Part shown: in pieces, positions 48,373-58,708 of the stretch
How positions within the stretch are numbered: position 1 is the stretch's first letter
Layout: every line of letters begins with the position of its first letter
Source: Conoideocrella luteorostrata
Lineage: Eukaryota; Ascomycota; Sordariomycetes; Hypocreales; Clavicipitaceae
Length of the DNA: 64,000 bases
Assembly (NCBI GenBank): GCA_032433595.1
Contig: JASWJB010000038.1
Coordinates: 124,001 to 188,000, forward strand
Direction: 5' to 3'
Program-made: the position numbers and the translations under genes
The notes under the pieces: generated by a model
What the model saw: the letters and a program-made list of their open reading frames with translations, nothing else
Database searches by the model: none
Told to the model about the DNA's origin: nothing

Positions 48373-48600
48373 TTACTTGTTCCGGCTGCCTGCCTTTGTC
48401 TTCCAGTCATCCTGGCTGATACTGCAGCTGTTGGCATACCACCAGTCACAAACGCGGTCTAAAAAGAAGAAGAAAAGCAAGAGAGAATAAATTCCAATAG
48501 TTCTGCATATAACCGCAACCGGGATTTGAGAATCCAGGACCTCACGTGGTAAACATTTTTTGAAAGTGTCATCGAAGGCATGTGTAGCTCCAATCAAAAG
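48373..48600 (-). other. possible small spliced exon (low confidence)
   Basis: Just 3' of the Mid2-like gene, the minus strand has a frame ending at 48373 that encodes CDWWYANSCSISQDDWKTK. It lies after a good pyrimidine-rich acceptor (TTCTTTTTAG), with a possible donor GTGAGG 85 bases upstream. The composition looks coding, but no start codon or upstream exon could be fixed. It could be an alternative 3' exon of the neighbouring gene, a small separate gene, or chance. Confidence 0.2.
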
Positions 48601-49433
48601 TTGGACGAGGCATTGACCTGGCCGGGCTGGTGATAATTTTCCAGAGTTGACTGGAAGGGTGTTCGCTGATTGCCGCCAGCACTACTGCCGCGCTCAGACT
48701 TCTCCGCACCAGGAGTAGCAGACATATCGTAGTCCATTAAGCCATCATTCTCCTCACTCTGTTTCTTGCGTCCCCAGATTCTATATGCCACCAGTCCGAG
48801 GGCACCAAGCACAATAGCACCTCCAACTCCCACAACGACACCAATGACGGTGTTTCGGGTCTTGGGAGTCATGCCACTCGTCTCACTGTCACCGGAGCTG
48901 AGACCAGGAGTCGACGTTGTCGTCGTGGTGCTCGTCATGGTTGCCTTGGATCCATCACTGCGGGTGGAAGTAACAACTTCAACCTTGGTTGAAATAACGG
49001 GGGTGGTAGCCGTGCTTTCATAGGAGCTCGAGCTTGTGGATGGAGTATATTGGAATGAAGTGCTGGTACTCTGCCGTGAAATAGAAGATGGGGTCGTCTG
49101 AACGACAGCAGATGAAGATGGAGTAGTAGCAACAGGAGTCGATGAGGGTGGCGTGCTGGAAGGGCTCGTGGTCACTGGCGTGCTGCTAGGGGTCGTAGAG
49201 ACTGGGGAGCTGGACGTGGTGCTTGCTACCGAAGGTGCAGACTGGCTGGCGGAAGTGCTCTGGCTATCAACCTTTGCAGAAGACGAAGAGGGGCGGTCAG
49301 AGGGAACATCAGCAACCTGTCGTTTCGCAACAGCCCTGACATCGAATTTACTAGTATCCAGCCACGTAGCTTGGGCCATGGAGAGCATCGCAATAGCAAC
49401 AAGCAGTTGCTGAAGAGCCTGTTTTGTGTACAT
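48594..49433 (-). CDS. Mid2-like serine/threonine-rich cell-surface protein
   Basis: This is a single exon of 279 residues. An N-terminal signal peptide (QQLLVAIAMLSMAQA) is followed near 37-38 by a dibasic KR site that could be cut by a Kex2-type protease. About 130 residues rich in S, T and P follow, with repeated TTPSSTPV-type units, a likely heavily O-mannosylated stalk. One membrane helix, TVIGVVVGVGGAIVLGALGL, lies near 192-215. A charged cytosolic tail (RIWGRKKQSEENDGLMDYDM) follows. This is the layout of Mid2/Mtl1-type cell wall stress sensors and of many fungal mucin-like proteins. I see no WSC cysteine domain. The family match rests on architecture, not on conserved residues, so the sensor role is inference. 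Confidence 0.75.
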   Translation of the reverse strand: MYTKQALQQLLVAIAMLSMAQATWLDTSKFDVRAVAKRQVADVPSDRPSSSSAKVDSQSTSASQSAPSVASTTSSSPVSTTPSSTPVTTSPSSTPPSSTPVATTPSSSAVVQTTPSSISRQSTSTSFQYTPSTSSSSYESTATTPVISTKVEVVTSTRSDGSKATMTSTTTTTSTPGLSSGDSETSGMTPKTRNTVIGVVVGVGGAIVLGALGLVAYRIWGRKKQSEENDGLMDYDMSATPGAEKSERGSSAGGNQRTPFQSTLENYHQPGQVNASSNF

Positions 49434-52287
49434 CCTTGTAAGCGTTCACTGGCGGCGTAAGAACGAGTGTATGTTGATTGTTATGCGGCGACCAGCTGCT
49501 TTTTCGTGGTGGACCGAAGGACGCTATTCCCTGCGAGCTTGGCGCTTGTGTTGTGTCGGGGATTTCGATACGCAACACTGACCACTTTGAATCGAGATAG
49601 GTTCAACGATTAAGACGTGGCGTGTTTACCGTGGCGTTGTTTGTCAACGGTCAGGCTGTGAATGGAGTTGGTTTTGCAGTGAAATAATAGCACGGCGGAT
49701 CCGAAGCACGTCTCCGCAAAAACAGATGGGAAACCAGCGAGGTTGGAGAAGAAAAATAGAAATGGCTCGGAACGAAAACTTTGTTTGTTGCACCAATGCC
49801 AAGAAAAGCACGTCAAATAAAAGGAAGCAACGACCGAGACAGCCTGAGTGAGTGAGGCTGGTATGTAGTTATCGAACGGATGAAAAGAAACGAAGGGCAG
49901 GCGAGTCGCGAGGTAGTTGCGGGAAACGGCTGGGGGTGAAGAGGTGAGAGAAAGCAGGAGATGTTTTTACGGAGTCAGTCCCCAGTCCTAGACACCGGAC
50001 ACCGGACCAGCAGGGATTGTCGGGGGCGCAGACAAAGGGCCTGTGTGAAACTTCGTATTCCACGAGGTGCTGCTGATGCGAGGCAGACCAGCGGCCACCC
50101 ACCCAGCCGGCAGCCAGTAGGAGGGACGAATGTGACACCCCTGCACCTCAATCTTGTTGCCTCCAGAACTCTAAACATCTAATGCATACTAGTAATACAA
50201 GAATACAGTACTCCGTACAGCCAGTTCAAGGAATAGCGAATCACTCAAGTCGATGGAGTAGTGATGAAGCAGAAAGAAGAATCAGTGCGTGTTTTGCCAG
50301 CTGTCCGTTTGCTAGACCGGGGCACCCGTCGTAACTCCTCCATTCACAGCTTTTGTTCGTCTACTCCGTACGGAGCACTGTAACTCTGTACGGAGTACTC
50401 CGTATTGTATTGTGCATGCTGAGTATAAATAGCGCAAAATCGCGGTTCGCTAATGTGCTCTACACATTCCATCCTACCAGCACCCAGCACTGTCTGAAAC
50501 GGGCAAGCCTCAAGGGAGCCGAAGAAAAAGTCCTAGCACAGACAGCCAAAGCGACACGTAACCCAAGCAGAAAGGTATGGGATATCCGCTATTGGCTGCC
50601 AGCACGACCAGATGTTCTTTCGTTCACTCGTGAGTCTCTACTTCTCGGCCAAGTCGCGGCCCCTGAAGCAACCGAAACAGTCAGAGGCGCCACTTTTCAC
50701 GCTCATTGCGGAGAGGCTGGACAATGCAAGCACAACAGTTGGTGATGTTGCGAGACCTTTGGTCAAAGAAAAGAGAACATGTACGGAGTACGGAGTACAA
50801 TATTTACAGTTGTACTCCGTACTAGTACGCAGTATTCCATAGTACTGTAATGCATGTTACCCTGCTGTGATGGCGCCAGTTCACTATCGTACTAGCCCGT
50901 AACCAAGCATTGAAATATTGGCTGTCAGATGGGACCATCATACTTCCAACTTTGTTCTCCATTGCATTAGTTTTGCCCAATGGCGGCAAGACCCGCTGCT
51001 TGGCTTGCCAAAGTTGAAGCGGCAAAATAAAACTACTAGTAGTAAAGAAAGAGTCAGAATATCCGGTCGTCGTCGTCTTGATCGTCCTCTTGGTCGTATG
51101 TTCACACGACGGCAACGGGTCAAAAAGGTTTGTTGGCGGCACGATGGCCCTGCAGATTTGCAGATTTGAGGCACCACCACCACCAAGGGCAAGACGCACT
51201 AGGGCGGGAAAAAACAAATGGGCAAAAAGGAAAACGACGGAGAAAAAAAAATGATACTTTGGCGGTGCAGCCCTTGCATAACTAATGGAATGCTGTGGAC
51301 AAGTTCCTGGTTGGTGGTGGCTGCGTTTGTTGGGCTTCTCCACCCACCGTTTATAACGGAACGCCACTATCTCGCTGCATCTCACCTCGATCGAGACTCC
51401 TGCAGTATGAGGAATTTTCGCTCTAGTCACTCTGTCATACCACATCATGTCGTGCGCAACATGCGTCTTTTGACACCACTTTCTACACTTCTCTTTGATC
51501 GGTTTCTCCACTGCTTGCCGTTGGTGATGGTACGGATTTCAAAATGCTTTGTTGCCCGTGTGCCTGGTTTTTGGCGGGGGCGCAGCTTGTATGGTCATGC
51601 CGATAGTATTTCCACGACAATGCTACCAGGGTGATGAAATAAGGTAAACCGCAACTTTATGCGTTGCCGGATTGTTGATAGGCTATTCCATGTTATGGTG
51701 AACGAATCGGCAAAGGATAATGGTTTGGAATAAGTCCAGAGGAATTCAACGTGTTCATGATATGGTACCAGCGAGAGACAATACACCTTGGTTTTGCAAT
51801 GTTACAAATGTTCAACGGCCCTCAGGGTGTTCTCTAGGCCACAATCCGTGTTCAGTCTCAAGCAGCTCTTCCCGGGCTGACCATTTCTTAGAAGCCGCGT
51901 ACATACCTGCTTCTGTAGTGGTAGTTCATGCATAAATAATCATAAAGCGGTGCGATTGAACGCGCTGACAGACCATACCATTGTGCAGTTGGTTCCCTAA
52001 CCGTTACTCCTCAAAATATCCAGACTCCAGTATGGCAATGTCTATCATACGTAGGTCTATTCTCTATGTATCGGCCCAGTTTACCTGGAAGAGCTGTGGT
52101 AAATTGCATCTATAGCTCAACTGCACTCCAAGCCTTGACTGTCCTAAGACATTCCGACGCTAGCCAGAAGTAATAAAGCTAATTAATATACTCCCGTATA
52201 TGCTCCGTACTCCGTAGATCCCCCTCTCCCTACGCGTCGGGCTCGACATTTGCAAGACACCGTCATAGTTATCACCTCCAACCCAAA
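49434..52287. other. long intergenic region, no convincing gene
   Basis: This is the shared upstream region of the Mid2-like gene (minus) and the amidohydrolase (plus). It has the densest clustering of the TACGGAGTA/TACTCCGTA motif in the window (50208, 50361-50407, 50779-50832, 52202-52217). Frames such as 50822-51511 show no recognisable product and overlap others. Confidence 0.5.
50361..50407. repeat. cluster of TACGGAGTA palindromic motifs
   Basis: Within 47 bases the segment reads ACTCCGTACGGAGC and then TGTACGGAGTACTCCGTA, three to four overlapping half-sites of the dispersed motif. A second cluster follows at 50779-50832. Confidence 0.7.
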
Positions 52288-53641
52288 ATGCAGCTCAAGA
52301 CAATCACCATTCACGCTGGAACTGTATTCGACCCCAAAATCAAAAAGTTCCGAGAGAATGTGTCCGTTATGATTGACCCCCGAGCCGGCAGCATTGTCAA
52401 GGTCGTCCACCGCGACGGTTCAGCGGTAGACATGAAGAAAGGGGACATTGATCTACGTGACAAAATTGTCATGCCGGGATTTGTAGATGCACATACTCAT
52501 ATTTTCCTGCACTCCTATAAGTGAGTACAATAAATTCTGGAAATTGGGGGCAGGTACGGCTACAGATATTGATATATTTTGCAGAGAACGCCCGTCATTA
52601 GAGCAGATGAGGGATGAAAGTATCGTAGAGCGTACAATACGCGCAACCAACCATGTCCGACGGGCGCTGCTTTCGGGATACACCACATACCGTGACTTGG
52701 GTACGGAGGGAATGGCATCATTTGACACAAATGTACGAGATGCCATTAACCGAGGTATCATCCCGGGACCTCGACTGTTTGTTGCCACGGAATGTCTTGC
52801 CAGCACAGGCTCTTATCAACTACGCTTGGAGAACACAGCAAACGGGGCAGCTGGTCCGCGCATCTCCGATGCTTGCGACGGAGTGGTAGGTGTCCGAGCC
52901 GCTGTTCGAAGAAGAGTTGCGGACGGAGCAGATATCATCAAGTTTTACGCAGATTACTCGAGGAAAGCGATGCGGTTCCCTCCCGTAGCAACAGGAGGCT
53001 CCAGTATTGGCATTCAGTTCCCACCCAAGGAGCCCAATCCGCACGTCGTCATGTTCAACCAAGATGAGATGAACGCCATTGTGGACGAGGCAAACCTCGC
53101 AGGGTTACCGGTGGCGTGTCACGCCAGCACCGCCAAAGGAGCGGTCATGGCAGCCAAAGCTGGCGTGACGTCGGTGGAACACGGTAACATGCGTGGCGAC
53201 ATGGCACCAGAAGACGTGCTCAAGGAGATGCGTCGAAACAACACCATTTACGTACCGACATTGGCAATCATGGAATTCCTAAGTGTCTCCGGCATGCAGC
53301 GAACCGCCAAACAAGCATTCGACATGGGTGTTCGTCTTGCAGCCGGAGGCGATACAGGAGCTTTCAATCATGGCGAAGGTGCCTGGGAGATGGAGCTTAT
53401 GATTGAAGCGGGGATTCCGTTGGAAGATGTTCTGGAGGCATGCATGCTGGGTGGATGGGAGTCTTGCGGCAAGGACAGATGCGGCTACAAATTTGGTTGG
53501 TTCGAGGAGGGGAATAGGGCGGATATTATCGCGCTGGATGCGGACCCGAGGATTGACAAAGGGGCGTTGAGAAAGGTGAGCTTTGTGATGAAGGACGGGA
53601 AGGTGTGGAAAGAGGGAGGTGTGCCGGTGGGAATGGAGTAG
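52288..53641 (+). CDS. metal-dependent amidohydrolase
   Basis: The exons are 52288-52520 and 52585-53641, giving 429 residues. The intron splits a Lys codon and is canonical. The amidohydrolase superfamily fold is supported by the full metal-ligand set: His69 and His71 in FVDAHTHIF, Lys197 in ADIIKFY (probably carboxylated, bridging two metals), His257 in VACHAS, His277 in SVEHG, and Asp334 in GGDTG. The N-terminal beta-sandwich strands and the closing EEGNRADIIALDADP and VSFVMKDGKVWKEGG are typical of imidazolonepropionase- and prolidase-like members. Fungal relatives of this size hydrolyse peptide-like or amide bonds (ochratoxin amidase is one), but the substrate here is not predictable. 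No signal peptide is seen, so it is probably cytosolic. Confidence 0.9.
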
Positions 53642-54863
53642 TTGTGCAGGGGCGGGGCATGTGGTTTCTTTCTATCCTCCGCAACTACGGAGTACGGAGC
53701 ATGGAGTAGCGCTCCAATGATACCAAATGGCCTAGGTAACTGGATAACTAAATGCCGAACAAATACAATTTGGTGACCAGTTAGCTGCTGCGTACAGATG
53801 TGCCATTTTTGGCACAATTGAACAATGAAGAACAGGTTCTATTATGCCGAGTGTAACCTTAGACAAGGTGATGCATCTGGATGAACAAGTTCCGTTGCAT
53901 TCAAATCACCCGACCGACCATTTCCATCTCCAACTCCATCCCCGCCCCCCATCCCCATCTGCCATTGTTCGTTTTAGTGCCGACGATCGCTGTCCCGGGG
54001 GCGTCGGAGCCGCTAACGGGCAGCCTGTCCACTGGTCACTGGACCTAGCGGACGAACTTGGCCCCTGTTCCTCCGCTACTAGTAGAGATAAGTGCTCGGC
54101 ACCGTTTTTCTTCTAGGAGCAAAGTTATCTCGGCTGCCCCGCATTTTCCACGTCTTCTCCACCATCTACATCTGCATCCCAAACTGGAGTCCCTTTGGCA
54201 AGCTCCTCACGTTACCACGTCAGGACATCTTCGTAACCGCATCCACCACGAGCACAACATGATCACAGGGTGCATTGGAGCTGGATGACTGCCAAACCAA
54301 CACCTTTGGGTTTCATTCAAGTCCCCAACGGGACAAGTCGTGAATTCAAGCTTGGACCACACACTATCTAGTTGCCTCCCCTCCTCTCCTCCGCTTTGCC
54401 CTCTCAAGTGGAGGACAATTTAACTTACTCGAAGCGACGACAAGTTGGTGCATAGAGACAATACCCTCAACGCCTCAAGGACGCCATAAAGTGAATTAAG
54501 AAACGCCCAACATGGTAGAACGCCTAGTCAGTTGCCTGAATATCAAGTTTTCATCAGTATCGGGCTTCAATTGCATGCGTTGTGGCTGTTCGCGTTGAAA
54601 GGTCAAACTGAACGTCGTGAGCCGCGATGTCTCACTTAAATTGTCACCCGCATGCCTGCCATGCCGTGGTATGGTTCCCCCGCATACCACCCTGCTCTCG
54701 AGCAGGGAGATCTCATTTCCCAAATGTACCTGTCCATCGCTGGTCGTCTCGTCCATAAGAAGTAGCACAATGCCTTGTTCTGGGCCTTGTTCTGGACCTC
54801 GTTCCCAAATTGTATGGGAGGCGCCATAGAAGACCGCTTCTAAGTTCTGCCGCCAAAATAACC
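53642..54863. other. intergenic region containing a MITE-like element
   Basis: It holds a TACGGAGTACGGAGC motif at about 53686-53700 and the inverted-repeat element at 54398-54660. The last ~200 bases are the upstream region of the beta-galactosidase gene. I see no gene. Confidence 0.55.
54398..54660. mobile_element. degraded MITE-like element with terminal inverted repeats
   Basis: The left end CAAGTGGAGGACAATTTAAC (about 54405-54424) is the inverted, mutated counterpart of the right end CTCACTTAAATTGTCACCCG (about 54630-54649), about 255 bases apart. Both ends match the arms of the 3.1-kb element, mostly through C/T and G/A changes. There is no coding capacity inside, consistent with a non-autonomous DNA element. 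Target-site duplication could not be fixed. The changes resemble repeat-induced point mutation, but that is only a suggestion. Confidence 0.55.
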
Positions 54864-57800
54864 ATGAAACTCTCCATTCTCAGTGCAGTTCTGCTGCCAG
54901 TTTCCCAAGCTCTAAGCTTAGCAGGTCATGGCGGTCGTCCGTACGATATTATCCATGAGGTTGATAGACGAGCCAATGCTCTCCAGGACTTCGTTACCTG
55001 GGATGAGCACTCACTCTTCATCCATGGCGAACGAGCCATGATGTTCTCCGGAGAGCTTCATCCGTTCCGGTTGCCCGTCCCCTCACTCTTCTTGGACGTG
55101 TTTGAGAAGATCAAAGCTATGGGGTTCAATTTGGTGTCCTTCTATGTCGATTGGGCTCTTGTGGAGGGCAAACAAGGCGAATTCAGAGCCGATGGCATTT
55201 TCGACCTTGAGCCCTTCTTTGACGCTGCCAAGAAGGCCGGCATTTACTTATTGGCAAGGCCAGGTCCATACATCAACGCCGAAGTCAGCGGCGGCGGGTT
55301 CCCCGGATATTTACAGAGGTTGAAGGGCGTGTTGCGGACCACAGCCCCCGACTTCCTGAATGCGACGGATAAGTAAGTGCACCGTGGCATGCCCGCGTGG
55401 TATTTGGGGAGGGAAAATAATTTTGCTGACCCACGATGAGCCTTTGACAGCTACATGGCACATATATGTAAAATCATCGCAAAGCAACAAATCACAAATG
55501 GGGGGCCTGTCGTCCTGTTCCAGCCCGAGAATGAGCATTCCTCCGGATACAACGTCCCTTTCCCAAACGGACCGTACATGCAATACGTGATCAATCAAGC
55601 CAGATCTGCGGGTATCTCGGTGCCAATGATTAGCAATGACGCTGGACCTGGCGGCAACTATGCTCCTGGGAAGGGAGTTGGATCTGTTGACATTTATGTA
55701 AGTTGCTGACAACGTTGGCGCATCAATCGACTAACAAAGACCAGGGTCACGACAGCTATCCACTCGGCTTCGACTGCGTAAGTCACAATATTATTGACAA
55801 GTTGACGCGGATAATTCTAACGTACACTAGGCCAACCCAACTGTGTGGCCTGCTAATGCCTTACCAACCTACTTCCACGACCGCCATGTCAAGCAGAGTC
55901 CCACCTCTCCATACTCCATCGTCGAGGTGAGACCCGCGAAGATATCGCAAGGCGAAATAAGCAAGAGTCACTTCTAACTTTTGTAATCTCTCTTAGTTCC
56001 AAGGCGGGGCTTATGATCCTTGGGGTGGACCGGGCTTTGAAAAGTGTTCCGCTTTGGTCAACCAAGAGTTTGCCAGAGTCTTTTACAAGAACAACTTTGC
56101 GGCTGGAGTGACAATTTTCAGCATATACATGGTACAACTTAACTAACCCTTCTCTTATTTTAAATGGTACTAACCGATTTTGCCCATATTAGATCTACGG
56201 CGGAACTAACTGGGGAAACCTGGGCCATCCTGGAGGCTATACCTCGTACGACTACGGTGCGGTATGAGCAACCTGTACTCCTTGGATTTTAACTCATCGA
56301 ACAAATACCTAACACCCAGCAGGCCATTCGTGAAAATAGAGTAATTGACCGCGAGAAGTACTCAGAAGTCAAACTTGAGGCCCAATTCATGAAAGTATCC
56401 CCTGGATACATTACCGCTTCTGTGGGCCCCGCATCCACGACATTGTATTCCAACAATGCTGGCATTACCATCACCCCCCTTACCGGCAACAAGACAGGAA
56501 ATTTCTTCATCGCCCGCCAGACAGACTATGCAGCCACGGGGACGGTTTCATACACGCTCAAGCTGCCCACAGCCAATGGCACCCTGACGATCCCTCAACG
56601 AGGAGGAACCCTCTCTCTTCATGGGCGCGACTCTAAGATCCATTTGACGGACTATCCTGTTGGGGATTACACGCTGCTGTACACTACTGCTGAGGTTTTA
56701 ACATGGAAGAAATACGCCGATAAGACGGTGCTCATCTTGTATGGGGGCCCAGATGAGTTGCATGAGTTTGCCGTGGATACGACCTCCGGGGTCAAGGTCA
56801 CGCAAGTCGATGGCAGTAGCATCACATCTCATGCGCAAAGCTTGTCTACTATCGTGCAGTGGAAGACTGGGCCGAAGAGGCAGTTCATTCAAGTGGGCGA
56901 TATGGCGATATACCTACTCGGTAAGTCTGAACATACCGACTCCCCAAAAATCACTTCTGTCCCCTTGGGTAGGTAGTACTAACCCTCTCTCGTCCCAATT
57001 ACAGACCGCAACTCCGCATACAACTACTGGGTGCCTGTCCTGCCCGGGCCCAACTCCTCCCAATATGGCACATCCCTCATGAACCCCGACGCCGTCATCG
57101 TTAGCGGTGGCTACCTCATCCGTTCGGCGTCCATCTCTGGCAGCACGCTCTCCCTCCGCGCAGACTTCAACGTCTCATCCACGCCCCTCGAAGTTGTCGG
57201 CTATCCTTCCGGAATCACCAAGCTCTCCGTCAATGGCAAACCCCTCAAATACACCACCTCCTCCTCGGGGACCTGGCTCTCCCAGTCAGACATCTCTATA
57301 CCGGCCCTCCAGTTGCCAGACCTCTCCAAACTGACTTGGTACACCGTCGATTCCTTGCCCGAAATCCAAGCCAAATACGATGATTCAAAGTGGCCAACGG
57401 CCTCCCAAAGAACAAACCCAAAGCCCCAGGCTGACCACAAAAGCTCCAACGCCACCATCTTTGCCGACGTGTCGCCCGTCTCACTCTACGGTTCCGACTA
57501 CGGCTTCTACACCGGCACACTTCTATTCAGGGGCCACTTCACTGCCTCTGGAAAGGAAAATACCTTCAAGGTCTGGACGTCTGGTGGTACAGGATACGCC
57601 TCGTCCGTGTGGCTGAATGACCGGTTCGTGGGATCCCTCAAAGGCAACGATGCCACTGAAAACGCCAACTCGACGTACACGCTGCCCAACTTGATCCCCG
57701 GGAAGGAATACACCCTCACTGTGGTGGTGGACTCGATGGGCCTCAACGAGAACCTCAACCCCGGCTTTGACGACATGAAAGTCCCTCGAGGAATCTTTGA

Positions 57801-58377
57801 TTACGACCTCTCCACGCCAGACGGGTCCTCCACAAACATCACCACATGGAAAGTCACAGGCAATCTTGGCGGCGGGGAAAACTACGCAGACAAGTACCGT
57901 GGCCCTCTTAACGAGGGTGGCCTCTTCATCGAAAGACAGGGGTATCACTATCCTGCTCCCCCAGTGGATAGCTTCTCCAAAGGCTCGCCATATGATGGTG
58001 TAGATCGCGCGGGCATAAGGTACTATACTGCTAAGCTGCCACTCGATTTACCTACCGATCAGTACGATATCCCCCTATCGTTTGAGTTCGATAACGGAAC
58101 TCATTACGGCGACTACAGAGCATTGCTGTATGTGAATGGGTACCAGTTCGGCAAGTACATCACCAATATCGGACCGCAAACCGAATATCCCGTCCCAGAA
58201 GGTATTTTGAACTACAACGGTGACAACTGGGTTGGCTTAGTGATCTGGTCGTTGGACGATACCGGTGCAAAGGTCCCAGGGTTTACGCTCAAGGCTGGAA
58301 CGCCCGTTCAGTCTTCACGCAATAAGGTTGATTTGGTGACGGGTCCGTCGTATTCCGCAAGACCTGGGGCGTATTAG
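54864..58377 (+). CDS. secreted beta-galactosidase, glycoside hydrolase family 35
   Basis: The eight exons are 54864-55372, 55451-55697, 55745-55777, 55831-55926, 55997-56131, 56193-56261, 56323-56920 and 57005-58377, giving 1,019 residues, the normal length of fungal GH35 enzymes. A signal peptide ([18 protein letters not shown]) directs secretion. The catalytic TIM barrel has [21 protein letters not shown] and PENEH with the acid/base Glu near 198. The nucleophile is Glu295 in [13 protein letters not shown], and the barrel then closes with [21 protein letters not shown]. The beta-galactosidase domains 2-5 follow to the C-terminus (for example [27 protein letters not shown]). It removes terminal beta-linked galactose from plant polysaccharides and glycans. 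Glu198 and Glu295 fall within three residues of the pair known in fungal GH35 structures (200/298), which supports the splice model. Confidence 0.95.
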
Positions 58378-58708
58378 TGCATGCACGTTTTCTTCTCGGC
58401 AAGAACAACAAATTAAAGCTAGCGTCGGTAAAGATCATGTCAAAGAACGTTCTGAGTAAATTCGTAATGCGATAGTGGTATCTCTCCGTTTCCAATGTCC
58501 TAGCGCGCTTGTTGTCCATGGTGGGTATATATGCATTTGCCTTTGAGAATACATTGGTGTTTGTTCATATAACCAAACGAAATAGTTAGTGCTTTGATAC
58601 ATAACATCCAGTCCCCTTGATATGATGATTACAACATATGATAAACAAAACTTAAGAATCTTCCAAAGCAGTGAGTGCTCGTAACAAACTCGGGGTGTAT
58701 GTATATCA

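Larger units (their letters stand above)
45753..48593. other. long intergenic region with an element terminus and AT-rich repeats
   Basis: I see no convincing gene. The region has the upstream sequence of the coiled-coil gene, a C-run (about 46587-46601), TACTCCGTA motifs at about 46295, 47022 and 47559, an A/T repeat at 47704-47752, and an element terminus at about 47805-47900. A possible small spliced exon near 48373-48597 is listed separately. Confidence 0.5.
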
